A DNA stretch of 64,000 nucleotides. Source: Vickermania ingenoplastis. Taxonomy: Eukaryota > Euglenozoa > Kinetoplastea > Trypanosomatida > Trypanosomatidae. Positions 44,557-54,061 of this stretch are shown in pieces (positions within the stretch are counted from its first letter, which is position 1; every line of letters starts with the position of its first letter). The translations under genes and the position numbers were made by a program. The notes beneath the pieces were generated by a model. It was not told the DNA's origin and did not search any database. It saw only the letters and a program-made list of their open reading frames with translations. The DNA is taken from the NCBI GenBank assembly GCA_010157825.1, contig VFSE01000057.1, forward strand, positions 340,001 through 404,000, read 5' to 3'.

Positions 44557-45257
44557 CAACCAGCAGCGCAGTCGCGGGATTGCTGGGGAACTCTCGTGTG
44601 TTGCTCCGGGGTGTACCTCGTCGTGCAGGTCCGATGGCGCGCAGGGAGGGAGGTGGCGCTGAATTTTCCACTAGTGGAGTCGTTATCTTGATCGTCGAAG
44701 AGAGAGATAATTAGAGGAAAGTGCAACGAAGACTTGGGTTCTGCATACAAGAGGGGAGACACAAGAAGGATGAGAGAGAGAGAGAGAGAGAGCATTGGAA
44801 CCGGATGAGTGTAGAGCACAGCGGGAGCGATATATACTGGAATCGCCCCCCGCAGGAAGGATCCCGATGGGTACGTGGACACGTGGTGGAGGAGGTGTAA
44901 TATCGAATCGAATTGGTTCAATCGCAAAATGTTTTGAAGTCGGGGGGGGGGGACGAATCAAATATAATACTATGATACTAACAATGCATTCTAGCAGAAA
45001 TCTACCGAGTGCTCAGCACACTGATGTCTACGCGGTACTTTGGTGAGAGCAGCGGCACGCGTATCGATGGTTGTCGAGCTTTGCACGTCAAAGGACTCGG
45101 AATTCTATGCGTTCTTAGGATTTCTCTTCTTTCAAATTTCCGTCTTTCTTTTCATTTCGTTTGTTGTTGTTTTTTTATGTTGTTTTCTTTTTTTTTTTTT
45201 TTTTTTGGGGGGGTAGTTATCATCCTTTTCTGCACACGTCGAAGGGATATTCTACGG
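44557..45257. other. Intergenic region between the tandem paralogues
   Basis: About 700 bases, including a (GA)n run near 44773-44792, a G10 run near 44942 and a long T-run followed by G7 near 45189-45213. No gene. Paralogue similarity does not obviously continue into it. Confidence 0.5.
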
Positions 45258-46823
45258 TCAGTGCAGCGCGGGTCGAAGGGTTCGATCGATGCGTCGCAGG
45301 TGGATGAACATGGACCCCAAGAGTGCTAAATCTGCCACCGCCAGGCCACTCAAAAGCACATACGCGACTACCATTGGGTACAACACGGTGGCGAGCCTCA
45401 TCATAATCGAGGTTCTGCATGGCACGAACAGATAGGGCATATTGGTGAGACTCAGCTTGCAGGTTTCAGTGGCGAACTGCAGGTCCGTAACGTCAAATCC
45501 ACTGCATTGGAATGTTGTGTAGAAGTTGCACTTGTCTACCTCCAGTGCATCGGCATCAAAGTACTTTTTGAATGTGTCAGCGTCGGCCGCGTCGATCAGT
45601 TTCACAACCGAGACAATAGCGACACTGAGCATACTTATCGTTGTGATGGCTCTTCCAATAGATAGATAGATCTGTGTCTTCAAGGGCGGCGCCATGCACG
45701 ACGCGTGATACGTCGTGATACCCATCGCGAGAACCGCAAGAAAGGCACCCATAAAGAAGTAATGCCAGAACGTGTTGATGTAAACGAAGAGCAGGTGGGC
45801 CAAACCCACCCCGTAAACGAAGAGCAGCGCGAATGCCAGGGCGAAGAAAGCCACACACCCCGTTAGAATGCCCACGCCAGACGTCCATCGCGGTACCCCG
45901 GTGCTCAGGAGCAACGCACGAAACGGATTGACACCATCAAACATCTGCAGGTCACCCCGGCCGCGCTGCCGACGGGAAGACCGTTCCGCCTCCATCTTGG
46001 CGTCCGCCCGCACCAGCGCAACCACCTCCTCACGCGCTACGGACTCCAGCAGCGACACGTCGATACCAGGGCAGTGGCCACGCACGGCGACGAAGGCCTC
46101 TAAAGAGACGCCGCCGGGGTTATTGCCCTGGCTCGTGTGCACCAGGTAGCGCCGCACCAGCATCCGCAGGCACTGCATGTCGAACAGCCGCCTCTCCGGG
46201 TTCTGGAACAGCGAGAAGAAGGACGCGGGGGGGTTGATAGCGAAGTGAACGTCGTGGATCTTCTTCCGGGAGAATGTCACACACGGCAGCGGGCCCATCG
46301 TGCACAGCTCTCGCACACGGCCGGGCTCCGCAGAAGGAACCTGCGTCGGAGCCAGCAGAGGGTGTTCCACCTGATCCTCAGCGGTGGGCGGGCTGGCTGC
46401 CATGCTTCCACCGATCATATCATGAAACGGATCATTCTCCAGCGCGTGACGCGGATCGTTGTGATCCACCACGTGTCTATGGTTCTCGTACTCCGCCACC
46501 TCGAACCGGGTGCAGTGGATCAGGCTGACGCAGTCCGCTGTCACGAAGCTTATCAGTCCCTCGTACAGCATCGTCACCGTCTCCGATCCGACGGTCGTAT
46601 CGGAGCGGAGGGTAACACTGCGCCCGATGGACGCCAGCTCCTCCGCATGGAGCGCCGGAAGATTCTCAATGGGGCTTCGCGCGTGGATCACGCACCGATC
46701 CACCATCTCCGCCATCGTCGTGGCGCTCTCGCCAGGCAACGGAATGCATGCATATGCTTCCGGGGCAGGTCTATTATTATCCAACGACCCTGTTGCCGAT
46801 GTCCCCTCGCGGGAGGAGGCCAT
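45258..46823 (-). CDS. Multi-pass membrane protein, paralogue 2
   Basis: A 521-residue intact copy starting at ATG 46823 (MASSREGTSATGS). The N-terminal domain (about residues 45-290) is almost the same as in paralogue 1 and contains VTLRSDTTVGSETVTMLYEG, VRELCTMGPLPCVTFSRKK and FDMQCLRMLVRRYLVHTS. The membrane half is diverged: VGILTGCVAFFALAFALLFVYG, YFFMGAFLAVLAMGITTYH, AITTISMLSVAIVSVVK and VLYPMVVAYVLLSGLAVADLAL. Both copies share the topology and a Cys-bearing loop between spans 3 and 4 (KCNFYTTFQCSGF here, KCEVFKDLGCSGF in paralogue 1). The function is unknown; a receptor, channel or scaffold role cannot be separated from sequence alone. Confidence 0.85.
   Translation of the reverse strand: MASSREGTSATGSLDNNRPAPEAYACIPLPGESATTMAEMVDRCVIHARSPIENLPALHAEELASIGRSVTLRSDTTVGSETVTMLYEGLISFVTADCVSLIHCTRFEVAEYENHRHVVDHNDPRHALENDPFHDMIGGSMAASPPTAEDQVEHPLLAPTQVPSAEPGRVRELCTMGPLPCVTFSRKKIHDVHFAINPPASFFSLFQNPERRLFDMQCLRMLVRRYLVHTSQGNNPGGVSLEAFVAVRGHCPGIDVSLLESVAREEVVALVRADAKMEAERSSRRQRGRGDLQMFDGVNPFRALLLSTGVPRWTSGVGILTGCVAFFALAFALLFVYGVGLAHLLFVYINTFWHYFFMGAFLAVLAMGITTYHASCMAPPLKTQIYLSIGRAITTISMLSVAIVSVVKLIDAADADTFKKYFDADALEVDKCNFYTTFQCSGFDVTDLQFATETCKLSLTNMPYLFVPCRTSIMMRLATVLYPMVVAYVLLSGLAVADLALLGSMFIHLRRIDRTLRPALH
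45944..46680 (-). repeat. Near-identical block of the tandem paralogues, copy 2
   Basis: Partner of 43674-44430. The same boundary lies at the gacctgcag/ctgcaggtc step near 45944. Confidence 0.8.
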
Positions 46824-47062
46824 TCGTATGGGAGTGCGGATGTGGATTACTTGTTGTTGGTGGTGGTGGTGGTTGTTTCTTACGTACTGCGTGTGCAGTG
46901 GTACGGCGGTGGTGAGCAGAGGGGAGGAAAGGGGTTCACCGTATCGCTTCTGGGGGATGGAGTAATGAGTTAAACCCTGTGTGAATAGTTGAGGGGAGGA
47001 AGGAAAGAAGGGGGGGTGCGGCAGTGCTCCACTAGGCGGAGCGATGATGGCTGTAGGTTGTA

Positions 47063-47100
<38 letters not shown>

Positions 47101-47628
47101 TTCCCTCTCGCTCTTTTGACTACACGGATCCCTAATCTCTGTGTGTGTGTTGTTCTTCTTTAGCTTTTTTTTTTCTTCTTTATACTGCTAACAGTGAAGA
47201 AATATAGATAAAGTTGAAGTTGACTGGCCCCCCCCCCGGCGCACGCGGCGGTTACGATGTTCCTCGAGGAGCCAAATAAATAAACTTGAAAAGAAGAAAA
47301 AAAAAAAGAGAGACACGCACACAGGTAGTATAGATGTATGCGTACAAAAAAAAAGTAGAAAGGGTACCAGCCTAAAAAGTATTTAACACAAATATTTATA
47401 AAAAAAAAGAGAGAGAGAAGAAAAAAACAAGAAAGCAAATTATAATAATAATAATGGTATAGATGTAATCTATATAGAAAAAGTGTGTGTATTCGTATGT
47501 GTATGGGTGAGTGTATGTGAAAAGAAATGAGAGAGAGAAATAAGTAGTGTGTGTGTGAATGGTGGTCCCTTTGGAATCTGCGATTCCTCGACTAAGGTTG
47601 TCCGCCTCACCGCAGTCCCCGCTTTCTT

Positions 47629-47721
47629 GGTGTTCTTCTCGGTGTTCTTCTCGGTGTTCTTCTCGGTGTTCTTCTCGGTGTTCTTCTCGGTGTTCTTCTC
47701 GGTGTTCTTCTCGGTGTTCTT
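47629..47721. repeat. 12-base minisatellite
   Basis: Seven full identical copies of ggtgttcttctc plus a partial copy. On the minus strand it lies in an 87-codon open frame giving repeated EKNT units, but the flanks of that frame are His/Thr repeats from a CA microsatellite, so coding is doubtful. Confidence 0.9.
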
Positions 47722-48126
47722 ACGTTCGATCAACGACTTCTTAATTTCTTTCCTGTTGTTGTTGTTATTGTTTTGGAGTTCGAAGAGAGAAGGAAAAAGA
47801 GGCTTGGCACTACAGAAAAATGGTAGATCGTATACACTATGTTTATGTGATTTATTTGTTTGTTTATTTAGTTTTGCAGGGAGGTGGAACAGGATATACA
47901 GGATATATATATATATATATATATTCTTTTCTTGCTCTATTCTTTAGAGATCTTCGCCTTGGGCCTTAGAGAAATCCTGTCTAGTGTGTATACGTGTGGC
48001 GTAGTCGTACGCCAAACAAATGATGGTCAGTTCGAGCGCACGGAGTTGTGTTAGAAGTCTCTTCTTCAATCTCTATGCGTGCGTGTGGTCTCGACGGCGT
48101 CCCTCCTACCCTATCGTCCTTCTAGA

Positions 48127-48146
48127 AGGATCGAAGTATATATGAA

Positions 48147-48184
<38 letters not shown>

Positions 48185-48193
48185 TTCGATCCT
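48127..48193. repeat. Long AT-centred palindrome
   Basis: Arms aggatcgaagtatatat and atatatacttcgatcct flank a (TA)n core, so the strand can fold into a stem of more than 25 base pairs. It is intergenic. It may be a cruciform site or a transcript hairpin in a 3' UTR. Confidence 0.8.
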
Positions 48194-49148
48194 CAATTGC
48201 TACTTCGTTGCTCTACGAAAAAAAAGAAAGAAAGAGAGCGCAGCTGATGGAAACTACTGCTTGCTTCTCAGGCTTGGGGGGTGGGGTAACCCCCCCCAAA
48301 AAAAAAAGAAAAAAAAAACGGAGGAGGCGGAGAGGGAGAGTACGTGTTGTTGTGATGGACGCGGAGAAGATCACATTCGCTCTCGCTCTCTCTCGACAGC
48401 AAAGAGGGCAGGGGAGAGAGAGAGAAGGGGCGAGGTCGCTACGGCGTTGTTGGGTAGCCCAACTATGCCACTGCAGATGTCTTCACAACAGTTTTGTTCT
48501 CTCTATTTTATGGATGGTGATTAGTTATTTATTGTGTCGTAATTCACTGCGGTTTGCTCTCTTCTATCCTTTGTTTGTTTCTCTCTTCTTCTTCTTCGTG
48601 TCGCTGTTGTTGGGAGGGCTTCTCTCTCATTTTTTTGTAGTCCAGACGGCTCTTTTCTCAGTCTCTTTGGATTTATAGATAGATGTGTGGTTATATATTT
48701 ATATATTTATGTACGTCTATCTATTCATTTCGTAGTACGCAATAGATATTAAACGGGTGAGGTGTTAGAGCGTTCTTTCTGTACTTTACTATTATTCTTC
48801 ATTATGATATCTTACTCGGTTCCTTTAACATCGTTCATGAGAGCGCGGCTATCTCTGTTGTAATCAAAAAGAGAGAAAAAAAAAGGGGTAGGGGTCCTCC
48901 CTTCAAAAATGGGGCTGTATTACCTTCCTCAGCGAAAGAAAAAAAAAAAAAAGGAGAGAGAAAGGGAAACAAGAAATATGCTGCCGCTGCTGGTGGCTCT
49001 GGCTCTCTGGTGGGCGTTGCTCATTTTCCCTCTACCACCACCACCGTTCCAGATCCCTTCGATTGGTTTCTGGTATTGGTTGGTTTGGGGCCACCTCTTC
49101 TTTCCGCCTCCTCCTCCCCTCCTATCTGTCGCAGACACGCTTGCAAGG

Positions 49149-52100
49149 CTAGTACGACGGTATGCTCCCCTCGCCTCCATCGCCGCCTTGCTCCGCAGGG
49201 GCTCCGGAGATGCCCTTCTTTACCTTCTTCTTGGCCCTCTCCATGGCGGCGTCGACGGTGTTCATGACGTGCTGCTGCTGCTGCAGCTCTCCGAGCAGGT
49301 GCCGGTACCTCGTCTCTCTCTCCGCCTCCCGCATCGCCGTCTCCCGCTCTCGCCCTCGCCTCATCACGGTCGCCTCCGCCTGGAGGTGCCGCAGCACACG
49401 CTTGCGATCCTCCCGTGCGGTCTTCTTCAGCTCCCGTATCTCACTCTTTACAGCGATTTCCTCGCGCTCCTCTAGGAGGGGATCAAACTGTCGCAAGGGT
49501 CGGGGCCGAAAGGTTCGCATCGCCAACGGCGCCCGCCGAAGGATCTGCGCCTGTGACAGCTCGCGTAGACGCTGCAGCGTCTTCACGTGCAGCCGCGCGA
49601 CCAACAGACTAGGCGCCCAGATGAAGCCGGCTTCCGCTGCTCCCGTCACCATCTCGTGGTGGCTGCTGCTGCTGCTGCTGCTGCTGGGGTGGTGCTGCAG
49701 CAGGAGGCGATCTTGAAGTTTCTCAAATGGCTCCAGAAAAAGAGCTGGGAAAGCGGCCACGTCTTGAAACGCATCGGCCAGGCGCTGCAGCAGCACGTAG
49801 GCAGCGCATAGAATCGCCTCATCGTCCACATCGAAGGCGGTGGTGCCGACGCCCTCCTCTGGGGGTGGTCGGCCCCCAGCAGAGGGCGTCGGGCGGTCCG
49901 CCTCCGCCAGGCACAAGAAGCGCAGGACGGCCTTGCGCTGTGTGGCGCCGTCGAGCCGGGCTTGCTCGTCAGGGGTCTCCTCAAGGAGCTCCGCAACAGT
50001 GGTCAGAGGCGCATCGCTCCCCTTCTTTTCAACCAGGTACTGGACCAACCGCAGAACGCGCCGAGAGGCTTCCGAAGAGCTCTCCGCGGCGGTGGCGAGC
50101 AGCGGGCGATCGTCGGAATGATGATGATCAGCCCGTTGGCTGGCCCGCCGCCCGCCGTCTTCGTTGCGGTGTAGGAGCGGAAACGGCACCTCCAGGCCCT
50201 GAAATCGCGACCCTTCGCGGGTGAGCAGCCGCTGTGGCACCTGCAGGGCGAGAAGGTTCCACACAGCAGTGAGCGCCTCGGGGCAGAACTTACGGCCGTC
50301 CGCCAGCTCAGCGCAGCGGGTGAGAAGGCCGGCGAAGAGCAGGAGGGCCTTGATGTGCCGCCGTGAGACCAGGCGAAGTTGCATCACCGCGGAGGAGGCG
50401 TACAGCAGCAGCGGCGTCATGACCGGGTGCCGGTAGTCCGATGCGGGAAAAAGCTGCGTTGCTGCCAGAAGGAGGAGGGCGAGGGCACGGTCGGGAACCC
50501 GCCCACGCAGCGATCGGCGCTCCGCTTCCAGCAGCACGGTGCGAAATGTGTTGGCCAGGAGCACAGGGTGCTGCCGCCCCAGGCGGTACAGACCTACGAC
50601 AAGGCGGTGGAATGAGAGAGCGGCGGGGCTGGCACCCGCCGTCGTCGCCGTCTCGTCTGCCCGGCCATCCTCCGCGTCAGGGGGTGGATCATTTGCCAGG
50701 TGCTCCACCGCCGTGAGGAGTTCGTCCAAAGAGGCAGACCCCGTGACGGGAGTCGCCTTCTTCTTCTTCTTCCTGCCGCTGTCTGTGAGGTCGTTGCCCT
50801 CCTCCGCCTCACCATCCTCGTACCTCTCCGCCTCGACGTCGTCATCGCTGGATTCCGAGGAGGACAAGCTGATGCCGTCGTCGTCGTCGTCGTCATTGCC
50901 TCTACGGCCACCCATCTGAAACGCTTGGTCTCCGCCCCGGTCGATCCATTCGCGGCGGGTGCGTTGCAGCATATCCTCGCTCTCCAGCGCCTCCCGCACG
51001 TCGATCGGAATCCTGGCGCGGTCCTCCTGCAGGCGTAGACGTTCTGCTGCTTGTGCCGCCTCCTCCTCCTCCGTCAGCAGGCGCTGCGTCGCATGCGCTC
51101 GCCGCGGGTCCATCATGAACTGGTGAAGTGTCTTATCGAAATCCCACTCGTCGTCCTTCGCGGCGTGGCGGCTCCTCCATGCCGCCTCCTGGGCAGCGTG
51201 CATCGTGTCGATCCCGTCCACATCCTCCCTCTCTGGGTCCTCCGCCGCCGCACTCTGCTCTGCGAAGCGACGGATTTCCTCCAGCCGCTGCAGATCGTCG
51301 GCGTCGAGCTTTCCAGTGGCCTTCCCCATCCCGGATCGATCTCGCGACGAGCGCCTTCCTCCGCCAACGGCATCGCTGAGCGGCACCACGTACGACACGT
51401 CGCGCTCCACCTCCACTCTCGCCGCCGAACCGTCTGCGGCGGGGTCTGCCTCCTCCTTGCGCTGGACACGGACGACCAGCTGCCGGGCCCCTCGCCCTCG
51501 CTTTTTCTTGTAGTCTCGCAGAAGGGCCCGCACCTCGGGGCTGCCACTGGCCTCGAACGCCCGGTGCTCCTCCTCCCGCCGGTCGCGGCGGGGCAGGAGA
51601 TGCATGAGGCCCTCAAAGGCTTCGTCCAGCGCCGTCGCCTCCTCATCGCGTGCCGCCCGATCTCGCTGCTCCGCCGCTCGCTGCCGCCGGGAGCTGGCGA
51701 TCACTTCCTGGAATCGCTCCTGCTTGCTGGGGCCCGGGCGAGGCGCCGCCCCTGCCTCGTCCTGCAGCAGTGTGGTAGCGCTCTGCGCGCCCAGGAGACC
51801 GCCAGCGGGGGCTGGGACGGGCGGGCGGGCGGGGTCCTGCCCATCCCCCTCCTCCAACAGCTGATACCGCGACACGCGGCGGGAGCTGCGGGTGGCCGTC
51901 GAGATCGCGGGCCGAGCGGCGCCTGTCACCAGGGATGGTACCGGCCGGCGGACGCCACGGTCTCTGCCGGCCAACCCGATGCCGGACTCGGAAGGAACAC
52001 GGGATGTGAACGAATCGGCGGTGGTGGCGGTGCGGCTGCCCCGCACCTGAAACGCTTCGCCACGGCCCGGTGCCGCGGGGATGCCAGCACCACTCGTACC

Positions 52101-52292
52101 TTGGTTCTGCAGCAGGGAGGCGCTGGCGTCGTGCTGGAGCAGGGCCGCGACGAGCTTCTCCTCCTGGCGCCGCTCGAAGCTGCTTTGTTTCTTTGTAAAC
52201 TGAGAGGCAACGGCCCGCGCCCCACGCGCCTTGTCACCGCGCTGATGCCTCGCCACGAGTCGGGCATTCGCCGTCGACCGGGAGGAGGTCAT
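49149..52292 (-). CDS. NOP14: NOP14-like nucleolar protein
   Basis: A 1047-residue component of the small-subunit processome, which processes 18S pre-rRNA in the nucleolus. The ATG at 52292 (MTSSRSTANARL) is chosen because a strong splice acceptor sits 19 bases upstream. NOP14 features: an N-terminal basic region with FTKKQSSFERRQEEKL, a central HQFMMDPRRAHATQRLLTEE segment followed by the Glu/Arg-rich EAAQAAERLRLQEDRAR, an acidic stretch (NDDDDDDG ... EEGNDL), a helical repeat region, and the C-terminal FDPLLEE followed by the basic coiled coil IRELKKTAREDRKRVLRHL. Low-complexity inserts lengthen it beyond the yeast protein (about 810). Confidence 0.88.
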   Translation of the reverse strand: MTSSRSTANARLVARHQRGDKARGARAVASQFTKKQSSFERRQEEKLVAALLQHDASASLLQNQGTSGAGIPAAPGRGEAFQVRGSRTATTADSFTSRVPSESGIGLAGRDRGVRRPVPSLVTGAARPAISTATRSSRRVSRYQLLEEGDGQDPARPPVPAPAGGLLGAQSATTLLQDEAGAAPRPGPSKQERFQEVIASSRRQRAAEQRDRAARDEEATALDEAFEGLMHLLPRRDRREEEHRAFEASGSPEVRALLRDYKKKRGRGARQLVVRVQRKEEADPAADGSAARVEVERDVSYVVPLSDAVGGGRRSSRDRSGMGKATGKLDADDLQRLEEIRRFAEQSAAAEDPEREDVDGIDTMHAAQEAAWRSRHAAKDDEWDFDKTLHQFMMDPRRAHATQRLLTEEEEAAQAAERLRLQEDRARIPIDVREALESEDMLQRTRREWIDRGGDQAFQMGGRRGNDDDDDDGISLSSSESSDDDVEAERYEDGEAEEGNDLTDSGRKKKKKATPVTGSASLDELLTAVEHLANDPPPDAEDGRADETATTAGASPAALSFHRLVVGLYRLGRQHPVLLANTFRTVLLEAERRSLRGRVPDRALALLLLAATQLFPASDYRHPVMTPLLLYASSAVMQLRLVSRRHIKALLLFAGLLTRCAELADGRKFCPEALTAVWNLLALQVPQRLLTREGSRFQGLEVPFPLLHRNEDGGRRASQRADHHHSDDRPLLATAAESSSEASRRVLRLVQYLVEKKGSDAPLTTVAELLEETPDEQARLDGATQRKAVLRFLCLAEADRPTPSAGGRPPPEEGVGTTAFDVDDEAILCAAYVLLQRLADAFQDVAAFPALFLEPFEKLQDRLLLQHHPSSSSSSSSHHEMVTGAAEAGFIWAPSLLVARLHVKTLQRLRELSQAQILRRAPLAMRTFRPRPLRQFDPLLEEREEIAVKSEIRELKKTAREDRKRVLRHLQAEATVMRRGRERETAMREAERETRYRHLLGELQQQQHVMNTVDAAMERAKKKVKKGISGAPAEQGGDGGEGSIPSY

Positions 52293-52310
52293 CGGATTGA
52301 CTGTCTTCGG

Positions 52311-52355
52311 CTGCAGAACAACAGAAAAAAAAAAAAAAAAGAGAGAAGAGAAAAA
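52311..52355 (-). promoter_or_regulatory. Trans-splice acceptor and polypyrimidine tract of NOP14
   Basis: Read on the minus strand, two T-rich blocks separated by ctcttctctc lead into gttgttctgcag. The AG is 19 bases before the chosen ATG. This is the pattern used for spliced-leader addition in trypanosomatids and supports the shorter start. Confidence 0.75.
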
Positions 52356-52965
52356 AAAAATACACTCATAAAGAAGCACGTGTGAAGCCAGTGAAAAGAT
52401 TTAAAAAAAAAAAAAAAAAGTGAGGGGAACCAGCGCATGACGTGAATCGGTTGCAGTAGAGGAAGACATAGAAGAAGAAATAGAAGAGGACGAAGCTTCA
52501 GAGCAGCTAGCTGTTGCCCAGGAGGATATCTTCTGCTCAATATTGTTATTATTATTATATATATATATAACGGACTCGGTGGTCCCTCGACAGGAGCGCT
52601 GGGATGTTCCCACGGAGGTGTAAAGATATATATTATATCTATTTATTTATTTATTTATTTAATTTTATTTCATTTTTTTTTTGGGGGGTATTTCTGTTGT
52701 TTTCGTTGCTTCTCTGTTCTTTACTATTTTACACTAATGCATAAAACTTAGTTGTGCGCCCATCTTCTTCCATCGAGTCGATCGCGTCATCGTCATCGTC
52801 ATCTCTCGATGCGAATAGTGAAAAAAAAAAAACTAGAAAAATTTGCGTCAACAGCAACAAAATAAATAAAGATATATAAATCTTAAAGGTTTCAACATAA
52901 CATATTATGCACCTACCGAACAGGTACACTAGTTTCTGGCGCCGCATGCGATGGGGCATTATCTG

Positions 52966-52990
52966 GGCTTTTTTTTTAAAAAAAAAAGCC
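52966..52990. repeat. Perfect T/A palindrome with GGC/GCC ends
   Basis: GGC, nine T, ten A, GCC: a self-complementary element of 25 bases in the intergenic region. It resembles an intrinsic-terminator stem without a loop. No role is known in kinetoplastids. Confidence 0.7.
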
Positions 52991-53150
52991 GTTTTTTTTT
53001 CTTTTCTCTTCTTTTTTTTTCTTTTTTTCTCCTCCTCTGGACGCTTCCCTTCTTCTCTATGAAAGGCACACCGCACCAAACCAGGCGACGGCACAGCTGC
53101 AGCAGATTGTGGCACAGCTGCAGCTCACGGATTGAAGCAACGCGCAATAA

Positions 53151-53846
53151 TTAAACTATATCACTCTCATGGTGCCGAGTAGGACGTGGAGGAGGGGGGG
53201 GGGGTCCCCCCCCGCATGCGCTCGTCATCGCCACGTAGACGCAGCGCAGCCGGTAGAGGGCCACCCCGTAGCAGCGTTTGTCCATGCGAGGGCCGCGCAC
53301 TCCAAAAACTCCCGCACATAAAAAAAAAAAAAGAAAGACGCCTTCTGCTCGCCTCGCCCAGCGTAGAGTGGAGCGGTGCAGACCAAGGCATCCAGGGCAA
53401 GTCGCACGCACACTCCCGAAGCACACCACACGGAGCCTCAGCCCCACAGTCGGCAAAGAGTCCCAGCACAAGGAGAATACGGATTGCATGCCGTACTTGC
53501 GAACGACACACGCAGCGGTACTGGCAGAGCGAAGCACGCCCTCGCCAGCCCCACACTGCCCAGCAGCACCAGGCGCGGCACAACGACGGAGGCCGCTCAG
53601 CGGGCACGTGGCCTCCATACGCGTTTGCATAGCACACAACGCCGCAGGGTCCGGGTGGTCCTCGCGGCACAGCGCCACTAGCGCAGTGGTGCTCTCAGCG
53701 CAGGAGGAGAGGCGTGGGGCGCTCAACGTGGGCGAATGGGGTGCCGAAAGGCAAACGGTTGGTTGCAGGAGGTCCAAGGGGAAGGGAAAAAAAAAAGAAC
53801 AACAACAACGGAGTTTAAAGATGATGAGAAGGGCGGAGCACAACAT
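53151..53846 (-). CDS. Possible small gene in a GC-rich block
   Basis: A GC-rich block of about 700 bases stands out from AT-rich flanks, as the coding regions here do. The minus strand has a 231-codon frame from an ATG at 53846. Its central part is Cys-rich (CREDHPDPAALCAMQTRMEATC, which contains a C-x9-C pair), while both ends are hydrophobic or Pro-rich and an A-run at 53321-53332 cuts through it. Alternative frames on both strands are also open, so the correct frame is uncertain and a shift may be present. Confidence 0.3.
   Translation of the reverse strand: MLCSALLIIFKLRCCCSFFFPFPLDLLQPTVCLSAPHSPTLSAPRLSSCAESTTALVALCREDHPDPAALCAMQTRMEATCPLSGLRRCAAPGAAGQCGAGEGVLRSASTAACVVRKYGMQSVFSLCWDSLPTVGLRLRVVCFGSVRATCPGCLGLHRSTLRWARRAEGVFLFFFLCAGVFGVRGPRMDKRCYGVALYRLRCVYVAMTSACGGGPPPPPPRPTRHHESDIV
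53194..53213. repeat. G11/C8 hairpin
   Basis: Eleven G, one T, eight C in succession form a near-perfect stem. It lies inside the doubtful small reading frame, where it would encode Gly and Pro runs, and could itself be a source of sequence error. Confidence 0.7.
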
Positions 53847-54061
53847 GCAAGCCGCTCTGTCTAGGTATCCGAGCGGAGTTAGAACGATTCGATTTTATTA
53901 TTTTTTTTCAAAAAGGAAAAAAAAAAGAAAACAGGAAATGAAACGAAACGTTAAGTATGAGTGAAGGAAATTTTTCTTTTGACACCGTACGGAGTTCACT
54001 TCCGTCTCCTGTTAGACAGTTGCGTAGCGGTACGCGGAGGATGGAAGGGAGGCGGAGGCGA

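Larger units (their letters stand above)
46824..49148. other. Long intergenic region (2.3 kb)
   Basis: No gene supported. Contains (CT)n and (GT)n runs (47067-47100), a 12-base minisatellite at 47629-47721, (TA)n at 47903-47922 and a 67-base palindrome at 48127-48193. Open frames here are made of microsatellite sequence. Confidence 0.5.
52293..53150. other. Intergenic region upstream of NOP14
   Basis: About 860 bases, including the NOP14 splice acceptor, a (TA)n run near 52557, (ATTT)n near 52640-52660, and a perfect T9A10 palindrome at 52966-52990. No gene. Confidence 0.5.

Noticed and set aside
45279-45300. tRNA B-box-like gggttcgatc
   Set aside because: No acceptor stem, A box or cloverleaf around it; it lies at the end of a coding region.
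47470-47733. 87-codon EKNT-repeat gene
   Set aside because: The frame is made of a minisatellite and a CA microsatellite, without a proper start context or conserved sequence.
48776-48792. Possible spliced-leader exon fragment (tttctgtacttta)
   Set aside because: Only about 13 bases match the conserved exon end as I remember it; the rest of the exon and the splice donor are absent.
52293-52379. Longer NOP14 N-terminus rich in Phe
   Set aside because: It opens at GTG and translates the polypyrimidine tract of the splice acceptor.
51051-52385. Plus-strand 444-codon frame across NOP14
   Set aside because: Antisense shadow caused by high GC in the NOP14 coding region.
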